From Nitrospira_D sp019636945 (GTDB taxonomy: Bacteria > Nitrospirota > Nitrospiria > Nitrospirales > Nitrospiraceae), in the NCBI RefSeq assembly GCF_047338595.1, contig NZ_JBLFBO010000008.1, positions 62,001-126,000 on the forward strand: a stretch of 64,000 bases of DNA. The letters are read 5' to 3'. Below the pieces are notes generated by a model. It had not been told where the DNA came from and did no database searches. It saw only the letters and a list, made by a program, of their open reading frames with translations. Of this stretch, positions 25,786 to 34,932 are shown piece after piece. How positions within the stretch are numbered: the stretch's first letter is position 1; the number at the start of each line of letters is the position of its first letter. The translations under genes and the position numbers were made by a program.

Positions 25786-28700
25786 ATGAATATTCCCGGA
25801 TTTCCAAACCGACAGGGGCTCTACGATCCTCAACATGAGAAGGATTCCTGTGGGATTGGTTTTGTCGTCAACATCAAAGGGAAGAAATCCCATGACATTG
25901 TCCGTAAGGGACTCCAAGTTTTAGAGAATTTGACACACCGAGGGGCTCAGGGTGCTGATGCTCATACCGGAGACGGAGCAGGGATTCTGCTACAGATTCC
26001 TCACGCGTTTTTGAAGCGGGTTGCGGGTGATACGGGTGTGGTATTGCCTGAGGTGGGTGAGTACGGAGTCGGTCAGCTGTTTCTGCCTCCCACTACCGAC
26101 TCCCGACGGCTCTGCGAGAAGGTATTCACTGAGATCATTGCAGAGGAAGGTCTGCGCCTGCTTGGTTGGCGTGATGTGCCGGTCAAGAGCGATCAGATCG
26201 GTGCTCTTGCACGAACGACCGAGCCGTTCATGCGGCAAGTCTTCATCGCGCGAGATGCGTTCAACGAAACGCAGTTTGAGCGAAAGCTGTATGTGGTTCG
26301 CAAACGAGTTGAAAAGGCTGTGGCAGAGTCGGCCATTCAAGGGCGAGAGCACTTCTATGTTCCGAGCTTGTCCGCCAACACCATCGTCTATAAGGGGTTG
26401 TTGTTGCCGCATCAAATGGCGGCCTACTATCAGGATCTCACCGATGAACGGATGGTAAGCGCCCTCGCGCTTGTGCACTCGCGCTTCAGCACCAATACGT
26501 TTCCCACCTGGCCGCGGGCCCATCCCTATCGGTATGTGTGCCATAACGGCGAGATCAATACGCTCAAGGGGAACGTCAATTGGATGAAGGCGCGCCAAGG
26601 CCGGCTTCATTCGGAGCTCTTCGGGAAGGACATGGAAAAGCTTTTTCCCATCGTCTCCGAGGATCAAAGCGACTCAGCCTGTTTGGACAACGCTCTGGAG
26701 TTCTTGCTGCTTGGCGGCCGTTCGCTGCCGCATGCCATGATGATGCTGATTCCCGAACCATGGGTGGCGAATCCTCAGATGGATCTGGATCGCCGTGGGT
26801 TCTATCAATATCATGCGGCCATGATGGAGCCGTGGGACGGGCCTGCGGCTGTATGCTTCACCGACGGGAAATTGATCGGCGCCACGTTGGATCGAAATGG
26901 ACTGCGCCCCTGCCGGTATCACGTGACGACCGACGGGCTCGTGGTCCTCGCATCGGAGGCCGGCGTCTTGCCGGCTGACGCAAAAGAGATTCGGATGAAG
27001 GGCCGACTCCAACCAGGACGAATGTTCCTCGTCGATACGGTGCAGGGCCGCATCATCGATGACGAAGAGATTAAGGCCGGTATCGTCGGGCGCAAACCCT
27101 ATCGTAGTTGGGTCACGCAGTACGGTGTCTCACTGGACGAGTTGCCGGACCCGCTGAACGTTCCCCAGCCGGATCACCCGACGATTCGCCAGCGGCAGCA
27201 GGCCTTTGGGTACACGGTCGAAGAACTGAAGATGGTCATCACGCCGATGATCGTGACGGGCGAAGAAGCGATCTCCTCGATGGGGACCGATACTCCGTTG
27301 GCGGTGCTGTCCGATCGGCCTCAACTCCTGTTCAAGTACTTTAAGCAGCTCTTTGCACAGGTCACGAATCCGCCGATCGACCCGATTCGGGAACAGCTCG
27401 TGATGTCGCTGGTGACCAACATCGGTCCGAAGCCGAACTTGATGGATGAATCGCCTGAGTCTTGCCGCCGCATTAAGGTGCAGCAGCCGATTCTGACGAA
27501 CGCCGATTTGCAAAAGATCCGCGGTATTTCGGACCCGCACTTCAAAAGCAAGACGCTCAGGATGTTATTCCGCGTCGCTGAAGGTCCGGATGGGCTTGGT
27601 GAGGCGGTCGATGATCTTTGCAAACAGGCCTCGCATGCCATCAAGGAAGGGTACAAGTTCCTGATTCTGAGCGATCGTGGTGTGAACGAGGAGTGGGCAC
27701 CGATCCCAAGTTTGGTCGGTATTTCTGCCGTCCACCACCATCTGGTTCGGGAGTGTACAAGAACCGAAGTAGGGTTGATCTTGGAAACGGGCGAGCCACG
27801 TGATGTGCATCAGTTCGCCTGTTTGATCGGGTACGGTGCCGGGACGATCAACCCGTATCTTGTGTTTGAATCGCTCGTCGATATGGAACGTGACAATTAC
27901 CTACCCGAAGGGCTCGACGCGCAGACGGCGGAAGGAAAATTCATCAAGGCGATCAACAAGGGCCTGCTCAAGATCTTCTCAAAAATGGGAATCTCTACCG
28001 TGCAGTCCTACTGCGGTGCACAGATCTTCGAGGCGATCGGGTTGAATCGCGAGCTCATTGACCGTTATTTCACAGGAACCCCATCGCGCGTGGAAGGGGT
28101 CGGGATCCGCGAAATAGGCGAAGAGACACTGCGTCGCCACCGCGTAGCCTATGAGCCGGCGGCTATCCGCCAGCTCGATTTCGGGGGCGAGATTCACTAT
28201 CGCATCCAGGGTGAGCATCATAACTGGAATCCGGAGACGATCTACAAGCTACAACATGCCAGCCGCTCAAACGACCCGAAGACGTACGCGGAGTTTGCGC
28301 AGGTCGTGAACGATGAGGGCAAGCGGCGCTCGAACCTGCGTGGGCTGCTGGACTTCAAGTTCGATCCTCAGCCCATTCCGATTGAAGAAGTGGAATCGGC
28401 GAAGGAAATTGTGAAGCGCTTCAACACCGGCGCCATGTCTTTCGGTTCGATCAGCAAAGAAGCGCATGAAACTCTTGCAATCGCGATGAATCGGCTTGGC
28501 GGCAAGAGCAATACGGGCGAAGGAGGGGAAGATCCAGAGCGGTTCCGCCCCTTGCCGAACGGCGATTCCAAGAATAGTTACATTAAGCAGGTAGCGTCGG
28601 CCCGATTCGGAGTCACGGCGCATTATCTTGTGAATGCGCGGGAACTGCAGATCAAGATGGCACAGGGGGCCAAACCGGGAGAAGGTGGTCAGTTGCCCGG

Positions 28701-30303
28701 TCATAAGGTGGACGAGAACATCGCCCGCTTTCGCTATGCCACACCTGGCGTGCAACTGATCTCGCCTCCGCCTCATCACGACATCTATTCGATCGAGGAT
28801 TTGGCCCAGTTGATTTTTGACCTGAAAAATTCCAACCCTGATGCCGGTGTCTCGGTGAAGTTGGTATCGGAGGTCGGTGTCGGGACGGTGGCGGCCGGTG
28901 TCGCGAAGGCCCATGCAGACAAAGTCCTCATCAGCGGAGATTCCGGTGGGACAGGTGCGTCGCCGCTCTCATCCATTAAATACGCAGGTATCCCTTGGGA
29001 GCTTGGGTTGGCAGAGACGCACCAGACATTGGTGCTCAACGACCTGCGAGGGCGTATCCGTGTTGAAACAGATGGCCAGATGAAGACCGGCAGAGACGTG
29101 GTCATCGCCACGCTGCTTGGCGCAGAAGAATACGGATTCGCGACGGCCCCGCTGATTGTCGAAGGCTGCATCATGATGCGCAAGTGCCATCTGAACACCT
29201 GCCCTGTCGGGATTGCGACGCAAGATCCTGAACTACGCAAGAAGTTCAACGGCAAGCCGGAACATATCGTCAACTACCTGTTCTTTGTTGCAGAAGAGGC
29301 ACGGCAGTTGATGGCGAAGCTTGGTTTCAGAACGATCAACGAAATGGTCGGGCGTGTCGATAAGCTGAAGATCACCAAAGCGGTCGACCACTGGAAGGCC
29401 AAGGGACTTGATCTGACGCCGCTACTGACGGCGCCTGATGTCTCTGTGGATGTGCCGCGGTATTGCGTGCAGAAGCAGGATCATGGGCTTGCCGATATTC
29501 TCGATAATAAGCTCGTCGAACTCTGTAAAGCTGCGATCGAGGTGGGCGAGAAGGTCACGGTTGAACTGCCGATCAGAAATATCAACCGGACGACCGGTAC
29601 AGTGCTCTCCAGTAAAGTTGCGAAAAAGTACGGGCCTGAGGGGTTGCCGGAAGACACGATTTCAATCAAGTTTTCCGGCTCGGCTGGTCAATCGTTTGGG
29701 GCCTTTTTGGCGAAAGGCATCACGCTTACGCTTGAGGGAGAGTCCAACGACTACATTGGGAAGGGGCTGTCCGGCGGGAAGATCATCGTCTTTCCACCCA
29801 AGAACATCCTCTATAGTCCTGAAGAGACGATTTTGATCGGCAATACCTCGCTCTATGGGGCCACACAAGGCGAGGCCTATTTCTATGGAATGGCGGGCGA
29901 GCGGTTTGCCGTGCGGAACAGCGGAGCGCAGACCGTGGTCGAAGGGACAGGCGATCACGGTTGTGAATATATGACGGGTGGCGTGGTGGTCGTCCTCGGT
30001 ATGACCGGTCGCAATTTTGCAGCCGGGATGTCCGGAGGAGTGGCGTTCGTCTTGGACGATACAGGGACGTTCCAGAGTCGCTGTAATACGGGAATGGTCG
30101 AACTGGAGACGTTGACCACGAAAGAAGACAAGCAACTGCTCCATGGGTTGCTCACCAAACACTTTATGTACACCGGGAGCCGCAAGGCCAAGCAAGTGCT
30201 TGATGCGTTCGAGGCCACGGTACCAAAGTTTGTGAAGGTGATGCCGGTTGATTACAAACGCGTCATTGAGGAGCGGAAGCGGAAAGCGAGTGCAGTCCAC
30301 TAG
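25786..30303 (+). CDS. gltB: Glutamate synthase large (alpha) subunit
   Basis: 1505 residues from ATG 25786; a 40-codon in-frame extension upstream lacks homology-like sequence. Catalytic Cys22 in KDSCGIGFV becomes the N-terminal nucleophile after removal of a 21-residue propeptide. Glutaminase domain to about 430, central domain, then the FMN-binding synthase domain (GEGGEDPERF, PPPHHDIYSIEDLAQLI, SGDSGGTGASP) and the 3Fe-4S cluster CIMMRKCHLNTCPVG. The C-terminal GXGXG beta-helix domain (about 1260-1490) ends it. With gltD it converts glutamine and 2-oxoglutarate into two glutamates with NADPH, the second step of ammonium assimilation. Confidence 0.97.
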   Translation: MNIPGFPNRQGLYDPQHEKDSCGIGFVVNIKGKKSHDIVRKGLQVLENLTHRGAQGADAHTGDGAGILLQIPHAFLKRVAGDTGVVLPEVGEYGVGQLFLPPTTDSRRLCEKVFTEIIAEEGLRLLGWRDVPVKSDQIGALARTTEPFMRQVFIARDAFNETQFERKLYVVRKRVEKAVAESAIQGREHFYVPSLSANTIVYKGLLLPHQMAAYYQDLTDERMVSALALVHSRFSTNTFPTWPRAHPYRYVCHNGEINTLKGNVNWMKARQGRLHSELFGKDMEKLFPIVSEDQSDSACLDNALEFLLLGGRSLPHAMMMLIPEPWVANPQMDLDRRGFYQYHAAMMEPWDGPAAVCFTDGKLIGATLDRNGLRPCRYHVTTDGLVVLASEAGVLPADAKEIRMKGRLQPGRMFLVDTVQGRIIDDEEIKAGIVGRKPYRSWVTQYGVSLDELPDPLNVPQPDHPTIRQRQQAFGYTVEELKMVITPMIVTGEEAISSMGTDTPLAVLSDRPQLLFKYFKQLFAQVTNPPIDPIREQLVMSLVTNIGPKPNLMDESPESCRRIKVQQPILTNADLQKIRGISDPHFKSKTLRMLFRVAEGPDGLGEAVDDLCKQASHAIKEGYKFLILSDRGVNEEWAPIPSLVGISAVHHHLVRECTRTEVGLILETGEPRDVHQFACLIGYGAGTINPYLVFESLVDMERDNYLPEGLDAQTAEGKFIKAINKGLLKIFSKMGISTVQSYCGAQIFEAIGLNRELIDRYFTGTPSRVEGVGIREIGEETLRRHRVAYEPAAIRQLDFGGEIHYRIQGEHHNWNPETIYKLQHASRSNDPKTYAEFAQVVNDEGKRRSNLRGLLDFKFDPQPIPIEEVESAKEIVKRFNTGAMSFGSISKEAHETLAIAMNRLGGKSNTGEGGEDPERFRPLPNGDSKNSYIKQVASARFGVTAHYLVNARELQIKMAQGAKPGEGGQLPGHKVDENIARFRYATPGVQLISPPPHHDIYSIEDLAQLIFDLKNSNPDAGVSVKLVSEVGVGTVAAGVAKAHADKVLISGDSGGTGASPLSSIKYAGIPWELGLAETHQTLVLNDLRGRIRVETDGQMKTGRDVVIATLLGAEEYGFATAPLIVEGCIMMRKCHLNTCPVGIATQDPELRKKFNGKPEHIVNYLFFVAEEARQLMAKLGFRTINEMVGRVDKLKITKAVDHWKAKGLDLTPLLTAPDVSVDVPRYCVQKQDHGLADILDNKLVELCKAAIEVGEKVTVELPIRNINRTTGTVLSSKVAKKYGPEGLPEDTISIKFSGSAGQSFGAFLAKGITLTLEGESNDYIGKGLSGGKIIVFPPKNILYSPEETILIGNTSLYGATQGEAYFYGMAGERFAVRNSGAQTVVEGTGDHGCEYMTGGVVVVLGMTGRNFAAGMSGGVAFVLDDTGTFQSRCNTGMVELETLTTKEDKQLLHGLLTKHFMYTGSRKAKQVLDAFEATVPKFVKVMPVDYKRVIEERKRKASAVH

Positions 30304-30310
30304 CTGGTAT

Positions 30311-30345
30311 GAAGTGAAAAGTTAGAGGTAAGGGGTTAGAAGAGA
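30311..30345 (+). repeat. Single-arm heptad array forming the gltD ribosome-binding region
   Basis: GAAGTGA, AAAGTTA, GAGGTAA, GGGGTTA, GAAGAGA follow each other in exact 7-bp steps. The last purine heptamers (GGGG, GAAGAG) lie 5-18 bases before the gltD ATG at 30351 and are the only Shine-Dalgarno-like sequence. No pyrimidine partner arm is present. Confidence 0.7.
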
Positions 30346-30350
30346 AGAAG

Positions 30351-31787
30351 ATGGGTGATCCGAAAGGTTTCATGAAATACGCCCGCGAGGGCCCGAAGCG
30401 TAAGCCAATCGAGCTGCGTGTGCTTGATTGGAAGGAGATGTACGAGCCGATCCCCGAGGATAAGCTGAAGACTCAGGGCGCCCGCTGTATGGACTGTGGT
30501 GTGCCGTTTTGCCAGGGCCATACCGGTTGTCCCGTTGTGAACCTGATCCCGGAGTGGAACGATCTCGTCTATCGCGGCCGTTGGAATGATGCGCTGAAGG
30601 CGCTCCACACCACGAATAATTTCCCTGAGTTCACGGGACGTCTCTGCCCGGCCCCCTGTGAAGGAGCCTGTGTGCTTGGGATTAACCAAGATCCGGTCTC
30701 GATCCGCGTCATTGAATGGAACATCATTGATCGGGGCTTCAACGAAGGGTTTGTCACGCCGATCGTGTCGGTTGTGAACACCGGCAAGACTGTGGCGATC
30801 GTCGGTTCCGGTCCGGCTGGGTTGGCCGCCGCCCAGCAATTGGCTCGGGCCGGCCATGATGTGACGGTGTTCGAAAAGTCTGATCGGATCGGCGGCTTGC
30901 TTCGCTACGGTATTCCCGACTTCAAGATGGAAAAGTGGGTGATCGACCGCCGTCTGGAACAGATGAAGGCTGAAGGGGTGAAGTTCCAAACCGGTGTCGC
31001 TGTCGGCAAAGACATCACCGGCGAACAGTTGCGGAAACAGTTTGATGCGGTTGGGTTGACCATGGGAGCCGAGATGGCCCGTGAGCTACCGATCCCTGGG
31101 AGAGAATTGAAGGGTGTGCATCTGGCGATGGAATATTTGACCCAGCAGAATAAGCGTACGGCCGGCATTCCGATCACCGACGAGCCGATCACCGCAAAGG
31201 GGAAACGCGTTGTTATCATCGGCGGCGGTGATACAGGGTCGGACTGTCTCGGTACGGCACATCGCCAAGGGTGCGTAGAAGCCCATCAATTCGAATTGCT
31301 GCCGGAACCTCCACCGCAGCGAGCCGAGTCGACTCCCTGGCCCCTCTGGCCCATGCAGCTCCGTACGTCCCATGCGCATGAAGAAGGCTGTGACCGGCAA
31401 TGGAGTGTGTCCACGACGAAGTTCTCCGGCCACGACGGGCACGTGACCAAACTGCATGCGAATCGCGTGAAATTCGAGAATGGCAAGTTCGCGCCTGTTC
31501 CTAACAGTGACTTTGATATGAATGTCGATTTGGTGCTGCTCGCCATGGGCTTCACCGGTCCCGTTAGGAATGGTTTGCTCGACAGCCTCGGTGTGAAATA
31601 TGACGCACGTGGCACGGTGGCCGTCGATGAGAACTTTATGAGCAATCTCGACGGCGTCTTTGCCGGTGGCGACACCAAACGTGGTGCCTCACTTATCGTC
31701 TGGGCCATCGCCGAAGGCCGCAAAATGGCAGCGGGCATTGATAAGTATCTGCAAGCGGGGAAGTCGGCGAAGAAGGCTGCCATTTAA
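30351..31787 (+). CDS. gltD: Glutamate synthase small (beta) subunit
   Basis: 478 residues. N-terminal cysteine clusters RCMDCGVPFCQ and CPAPCEGAC bind two 4Fe-4S clusters. FAD-binding motif VAIVGSGPAGLAAA (about 144-157) and NADPH-binding motif VVIIGGGDTGSDC (about 288-300). C-terminal FAGGDTKRGASLIVWAIAEGR is typical. It passes electrons from NADPH to the large subunit. It lies 47 bases after gltB; the spacer is a heptad repeat. A weak 7-bp hairpin at 31791-31811 follows the stop. Confidence 0.97.
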   Translation: MGDPKGFMKYAREGPKRKPIELRVLDWKEMYEPIPEDKLKTQGARCMDCGVPFCQGHTGCPVVNLIPEWNDLVYRGRWNDALKALHTTNNFPEFTGRLCPAPCEGACVLGINQDPVSIRVIEWNIIDRGFNEGFVTPIVSVVNTGKTVAIVGSGPAGLAAAQQLARAGHDVTVFEKSDRIGGLLRYGIPDFKMEKWVIDRRLEQMKAEGVKFQTGVAVGKDITGEQLRKQFDAVGLTMGAEMARELPIPGRELKGVHLAMEYLTQQNKRTAGIPITDEPITAKGKRVVIIGGGDTGSDCLGTAHRQGCVEAHQFELLPEPPPQRAESTPWPLWPMQLRTSHAHEEGCDRQWSVSTTKFSGHDGHVTKLHANRVKFENGKFAPVPNSDFDMNVDLVLLAMGFTGPVRNGLLDSLGVKYDARGTVAVDENFMSNLDGVFAGGDTKRGASLIVWAIAEGRKMAAGIDKYLQAGKSAKKAAI

Positions 31788-31810
31788 CGGAATCTGTTTC
31801 AAAGACAGAT

Positions 31811-32089
31811 TTGCGCAGTCATACTCCTGGGATATCGACTCAGTTCGCAACAAGGAGTAGTGGCCGTATTGTGGCGGATGAATCATTTTCTTCATTAGGC
31901 CCGCTTCCCCACCCATCCGAAAATACTGATTCAGAAACACTTCTCCAAGGGGCCCTAGCAGCTACACCTACGCAGTGGATAGCTTTGTCGGAAGAGACGC
32001 TCTAACTTGCCTATACCATCGGGGCCCTAAAGCCGAGACGGTTTATCAGCAAAGAAGAATGGGAAGCAATGGGCTCATCGCTGGGATGA
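31811..32089 (+). pseudogene. Interrupted small ORF before the protease gene
   Basis: One frame reads protein-like sequence (…TPTQWIALSEETL), stops at TAA 32003-32005, then continues in the same frame for 27 more codons (LAYTIGALKPRRFISKEEWE…) to TGA 32087-32089. The continuation on both sides of one stop suggests a small gene broken by a nonsense change. No family recognised; it may also be chance. Confidence 0.35.
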
Positions 32090-32093
32090 ACGG

Positions 32094-32939
32094 GTGAGTC
32101 AAGAAAAGCTGCTCGACTCTCTAAATCGACTGAGCAGGATGTTCAGGCAAGGGGTGGCCGGTGTTATTCTTCTCATGAACTCGAATACTCGTACTCTGCT
32201 AGACCAAATGGAGCGTACTGGGTACTTACCTGCGCTTCGTAGTGTCGTAAATTCAACGTGTGTTCCTTTCTGGTGGCACGGCGTCGACGCAAACGGCAAG
32301 TATCGTATTCACCATAATGGTACGATCTGTTTCTTGCAGACAGGCAAGCGTCTGATCGGTGTTACGGCGCGTCATGTTTTCGACCGCTACCGCACTGCAA
32401 AGGTTGCACAATCTAATATCCGATGCCAGTTTGGAGGAACCGCAATAGAGCCAGAAGTTCGACTCATAGCGGAAAGCACGTTTCTCGATCTGGCTACTTT
32501 TGATGTATCTGAGATCATCGTGGCCGCTGCGGGTGCTTCTGCATATGAATCAATAACCTGGCCTACACATGAGGCCTCAGTAGGCGAAGTTATACTCTTT
32601 GGTGGTTATCCTGGAACGCTTCGAGTGGAGTATGAGGGGACCGCAGATATTCCCTTCCAATGGTTCGCAGGGACTCCTATCTCGGTTACCCGGGAAAACC
32701 TAAAACTTCACATCGATTGGGGAAACTTCCATCAACCATTTCGAGGTCAGAGCATTGACAATGTCGATATGGGAGGTTTTAGTGGTGGTCCGGTGTTTCG
32801 CTTAGTGCCTGCACCTCCAGTCGAGCGACTGGAACTCATCGGGTTCATTTACGAATGGGAACCGGCACTATCGCTCCTTCTCGCGCGACCATCCCACTAC
32901 ATTGCCGAGGATGGCCAGCTTGATGAGCATACTCTCTAA
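32094..32939 (+). CDS. Cytosolic trypsin-like serine peptidase
   Basis: 281 residues from GTG 32094 (ATG at 32172 is an alternative; neither has a strong ribosome-binding site). No signal peptide or membrane segment. Chymotrypsin-fold triad candidates: His in LIGVTARHVFD (about residue 93), Asp in FLDLATFDV (about 127), Ser in MGGFSGGPVF (about 230). It is not HtrA-like, as no PDZ domain follows. The base composition looks more AT-rich than its neighbours, and the flanks hold a broken ORF and an unknown small ORF, so it could be a transferred accessory gene. Target unknown. Confidence 0.7.
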   Translation: MSQEKLLDSLNRLSRMFRQGVAGVILLMNSNTRTLLDQMERTGYLPALRSVVNSTCVPFWWHGVDANGKYRIHHNGTICFLQTGKRLIGVTARHVFDRYRTAKVAQSNIRCQFGGTAIEPEVRLIAESTFLDLATFDVSEIIVAAAGASAYESITWPTHEASVGEVILFGGYPGTLRVEYEGTADIPFQWFAGTPISVTRENLKLHIDWGNFHQPFRGQSIDNVDMGGFSGGPVFRLVPAPPVERLELIGFIYEWEPALSLLLARPSHYIAEDGQLDEHTL

Positions 32940-33150
32940 GGAAGTCAAAAGGTTTGCTGAGGGAAAGGGGTCGAGTGTCATTGCATGGTGGCAATTCTTT
33001 TCTCTAGGCGCAACGCAAAATTCTCCAAGCATCGATGACGTGATGGCCGCCACTACTCCTATGCCCGATATTCCGGTTGTTTATTACCCATGGATGAAAT
33101 CCTGTCATCAAGGATCAGACAATTGGGTGCTCGCCGACAGCGAAATGTGA
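32923..33150 (+). CDS. Possible small protein overlapping the peptidase 3' end
   Basis: 75 residues from ATG 32923, overlapping the last 17 bases of the peptidase gene. It begins MSILSKEVKRFAEGKG, has an aromatic patch (VIAWWQFF) and ends …NWVLADSEM. The overlap suggests translational coupling. No family recognised and no strong ribosome-binding site, so it may not be real. Confidence 0.35.
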   Translation: MSILSKEVKRFAEGKGSSVIAWWQFFSLGATQNSPSIDDVMAATTPMPDIPVVYYPWMKSCHQGSDNWVLADSEM

Positions 33151-33163
33151 AAGTGTTGGTCAA

Positions 33164-33182
33164 GAGAGGAGATACGATGTAA
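33164..33182 (+). promoter_or_regulatory. Shine-Dalgarno followed by an ATG-TAA start-stop, in frame with the FkbM gene
   Basis: GAGAGGAGA (33164-33172) is followed after four bases by ATG (33177) and immediately TAA (33180). Six codons on, in the same frame, is the ATG at 33195 used for the methyltransferase. This looks like the original start whose second codon became a stop, or a regulatory minimal ORF. Confidence 0.6.
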
Positions 33183-33194
33183 GAAAACAGAATC

Positions 33195-33980
33195 ATGACC
33201 TCGTTGAAAAACACCATGCAAGCTATTCTTGGGAACTTTGGTTTGGAGGTGCGGAGAAAGCAGGTTAGGGAAAAAACAAAACTTGAAACACTGCTGGCGC
33301 AATACCGGGTCGACATGGTCTTCGACATCGGCGCCAATATTGGACAGTGTGTTCCTTGGTTCAGATGGATCGGCTTTGACAAAACCATTGTGTCATTCGA
33401 GCCGGTTTCCCATCTATTTGAACAATTGAGCCAAAACGCCAGGTCTGATCCAAAGTGGTTGGTGGAACAGGTTGCCTTAGGCGAAAAAGAGGGAGCGTGC
33501 GCGATTAATGTATCCGGTGGCCATGGTGGGGCCAGCTCGTTTCTGACGATGAGTGAACATGTCGTGAAGCATGCTCCTGATCAAGCCGTCATCCGACAAG
33601 AAGAAATTAGCATTACTACTGTTGAAAAGATGATGAAGAAGTATTACCCGGAAGGTGATCGCCTCTTTCTGAAAATCGATGCACAGGGGTATGAACGGAA
33701 TGTGATCGAGGGCATCGGCGGCGAATTACAGCGCGTGATAGGACTGAAGGTGGAGATGTCGCTTGTGGAGAATTATCGTGGTGAGGTGCTGTTGCGCGAT
33801 ATGCTGCCTTTCCTAGAGCAAAAGGGTTTCCATGTGGTGGAGTTTGAGAACGGCTGGTCGAATGAGAAGACCGGTGAAATGTATCAGGTCGATGGCGTGT
33901 TCTTCAGAACCGATAGGCTGGCCGGCATCGATGCCGGCGAAAATGAGAAGGCCGACGTGCTTACGCCAGGGCAGCGCTGA
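33195..33980 (+). CDS. FkbM-family SAM-dependent methyltransferase
   Basis: 261 residues. FkbM pattern: VDMVFDIGANIGQCVPWFR (SAM-binding motif I), IVSFEPVSHLFEQL, VALGEKEGACAINVS, then the RLFLKIDAQGYERNVIEGIG segment typical of the family, and a C-terminal VDGVFFR. Such enzymes O-methylate sugars or small molecules. The only nearby Shine-Dalgarno belongs to an ATG-TAA 18 bases upstream, so translation may be weak. Its 3' end overlaps the convergent PilZ gene by 20 bases. Confidence 0.88.
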   Translation: MTSLKNTMQAILGNFGLEVRRKQVREKTKLETLLAQYRVDMVFDIGANIGQCVPWFRWIGFDKTIVSFEPVSHLFEQLSQNARSDPKWLVEQVALGEKEGACAINVSGGHGGASSFLTMSEHVVKHAPDQAVIRQEEISITTVEKMMKKYYPEGDRLFLKIDAQGYERNVIEGIGGELQRVIGLKVEMSLVENYRGEVLLRDMLPFLEQKGFHVVEFENGWSNEKTGEMYQVDGVFFRTDRLAGIDAGENEKADVLTPGQR

Positions 33981-34326
33981 GCACCAGCTCCTCTTCTTCC
34001 GCGTGATCAGAAACGGTCGTGACTTCTCGACCTTCGATCAGATCAGTGATGCGCTCGCGATGGGCTTCAGCGTACCTTAGAAACTCGATCCCAAACTGGT
34101 TGTCCTTGTGCCACCGCACGATGGAGACGTCGATGCCAAGAGGAGCGTCACTTTCCGGAGCCTCAATATGCAGCGCGAGGTAGGTGCCTGGCGGTAGCGT
34201 CAGGTTGCTTTGCAGGCGGCATCCCGTTGCAGAAAGATCGAAGAGAACTCCGTCTGCTGCGCCGTGGTCGGTCTGAACACTGGCAGAATACCGCACGTAC
34301 TTTCTTGGGCTATTCCTTAGCCTCAT
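33961..34326 (-). CDS. PilZ-domain protein
   Basis: 121 residues; AAGGAGG before the ATG. A stand-alone PilZ domain: RKYVRYS (RxxxR motif, residues 8-12) and DLSATGCRL (D/NxSxxG motif, about 29-37), followed by beta strands ending in GIEFL. PilZ domains bind cyclic di-GMP, so this is a likely c-di-GMP effector. The acidic tail (EEEELVLSAALA) is encoded by the stretch that overlaps the end of the FkbM gene. Confidence 0.88.
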   Translation of the reverse strand: MRLRNSPRKYVRYSASVQTDHGAADGVLFDLSATGCRLQSNLTLPPGTYLALHIEAPESDAPLGIDVSIVRWHKDNQFGIEFLRYAEAHRERITDLIEGREVTTVSDHAEEEELVLSAALA

Positions 34327-34483
34327 AGGTGCCTCCTTGCTCGTCCCTATCTGGTGTCTATATCGGTGAGACCAGAAAAAACTTGAAAGCCTTGCTAGGC
34401 ATTTTCTTCCCCTTGAACCCTACTGGAGTTGAATGGTTCTAGGCTTGTATCATAGAGTGAAACCCATGTTGGAGAACTGACAG

Positions 34484-34924
34484 ATGCCTGAGCAAACATA
34501 TCCTCGTAGTCCGAAAGCTCTTCTTGGCGGCATCGCTCATCTGGGACGGTTTATCGACAAGATTCGACTGCGTCATGCCGGGCAGATTCAGGACTACAAC
34601 TACATCACGGTGGGGTTCGACAAGTACCTGATCGACTTTCTTGGCATCGATGCCAACGCATTTGAGCAGCGGGTATTAGCCGGCGGGACGGATGAAGAGC
34701 TGCTTGTCTGGGTGAAGGCGAATGGTCGTAAGCCTGATGAGCAAGAGGTTATACAATGGTCCCAAGGGCTGTTGGCTGCTGGTCCAAAAGACGAGTCAGC
34801 TCGCCGGAGATTTCAAGACCGTCTTCAGGAGATTGCAACGAAGCGCGGTGTGTCGGTCGAGTCTCTTCCTCCGGTCACCACCTGGGCCGACGTTATTGAG
34901 CTTGATGAAGCGCGTCTGTCGTAG
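34484..34924 (+). CDS. DUF5069 family protein
   Basis: 146 residues. Matches the DUF5069 pattern: RSPKALLGGIAHLGRFIDKIRLRHAG at the N-terminus, YNYITVGFDKYLIDFLGIDANAFEQ, and a helical second half with a conserved WVKANGR. Soluble, all-helical. Function of the family is unknown. The next gene starts 9 bases after its stop. Confidence 0.85.
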   Translation: MPEQTYPRSPKALLGGIAHLGRFIDKIRLRHAGQIQDYNYITVGFDKYLIDFLGIDANAFEQRVLAGGTDEELLVWVKANGRKPDEQEVIQWSQGLLAAGPKDESARRRFQDRLQEIATKRGVSVESLPPVTTWADVIELDEARLS

Positions 34925-34932
34925 CATGGGGC

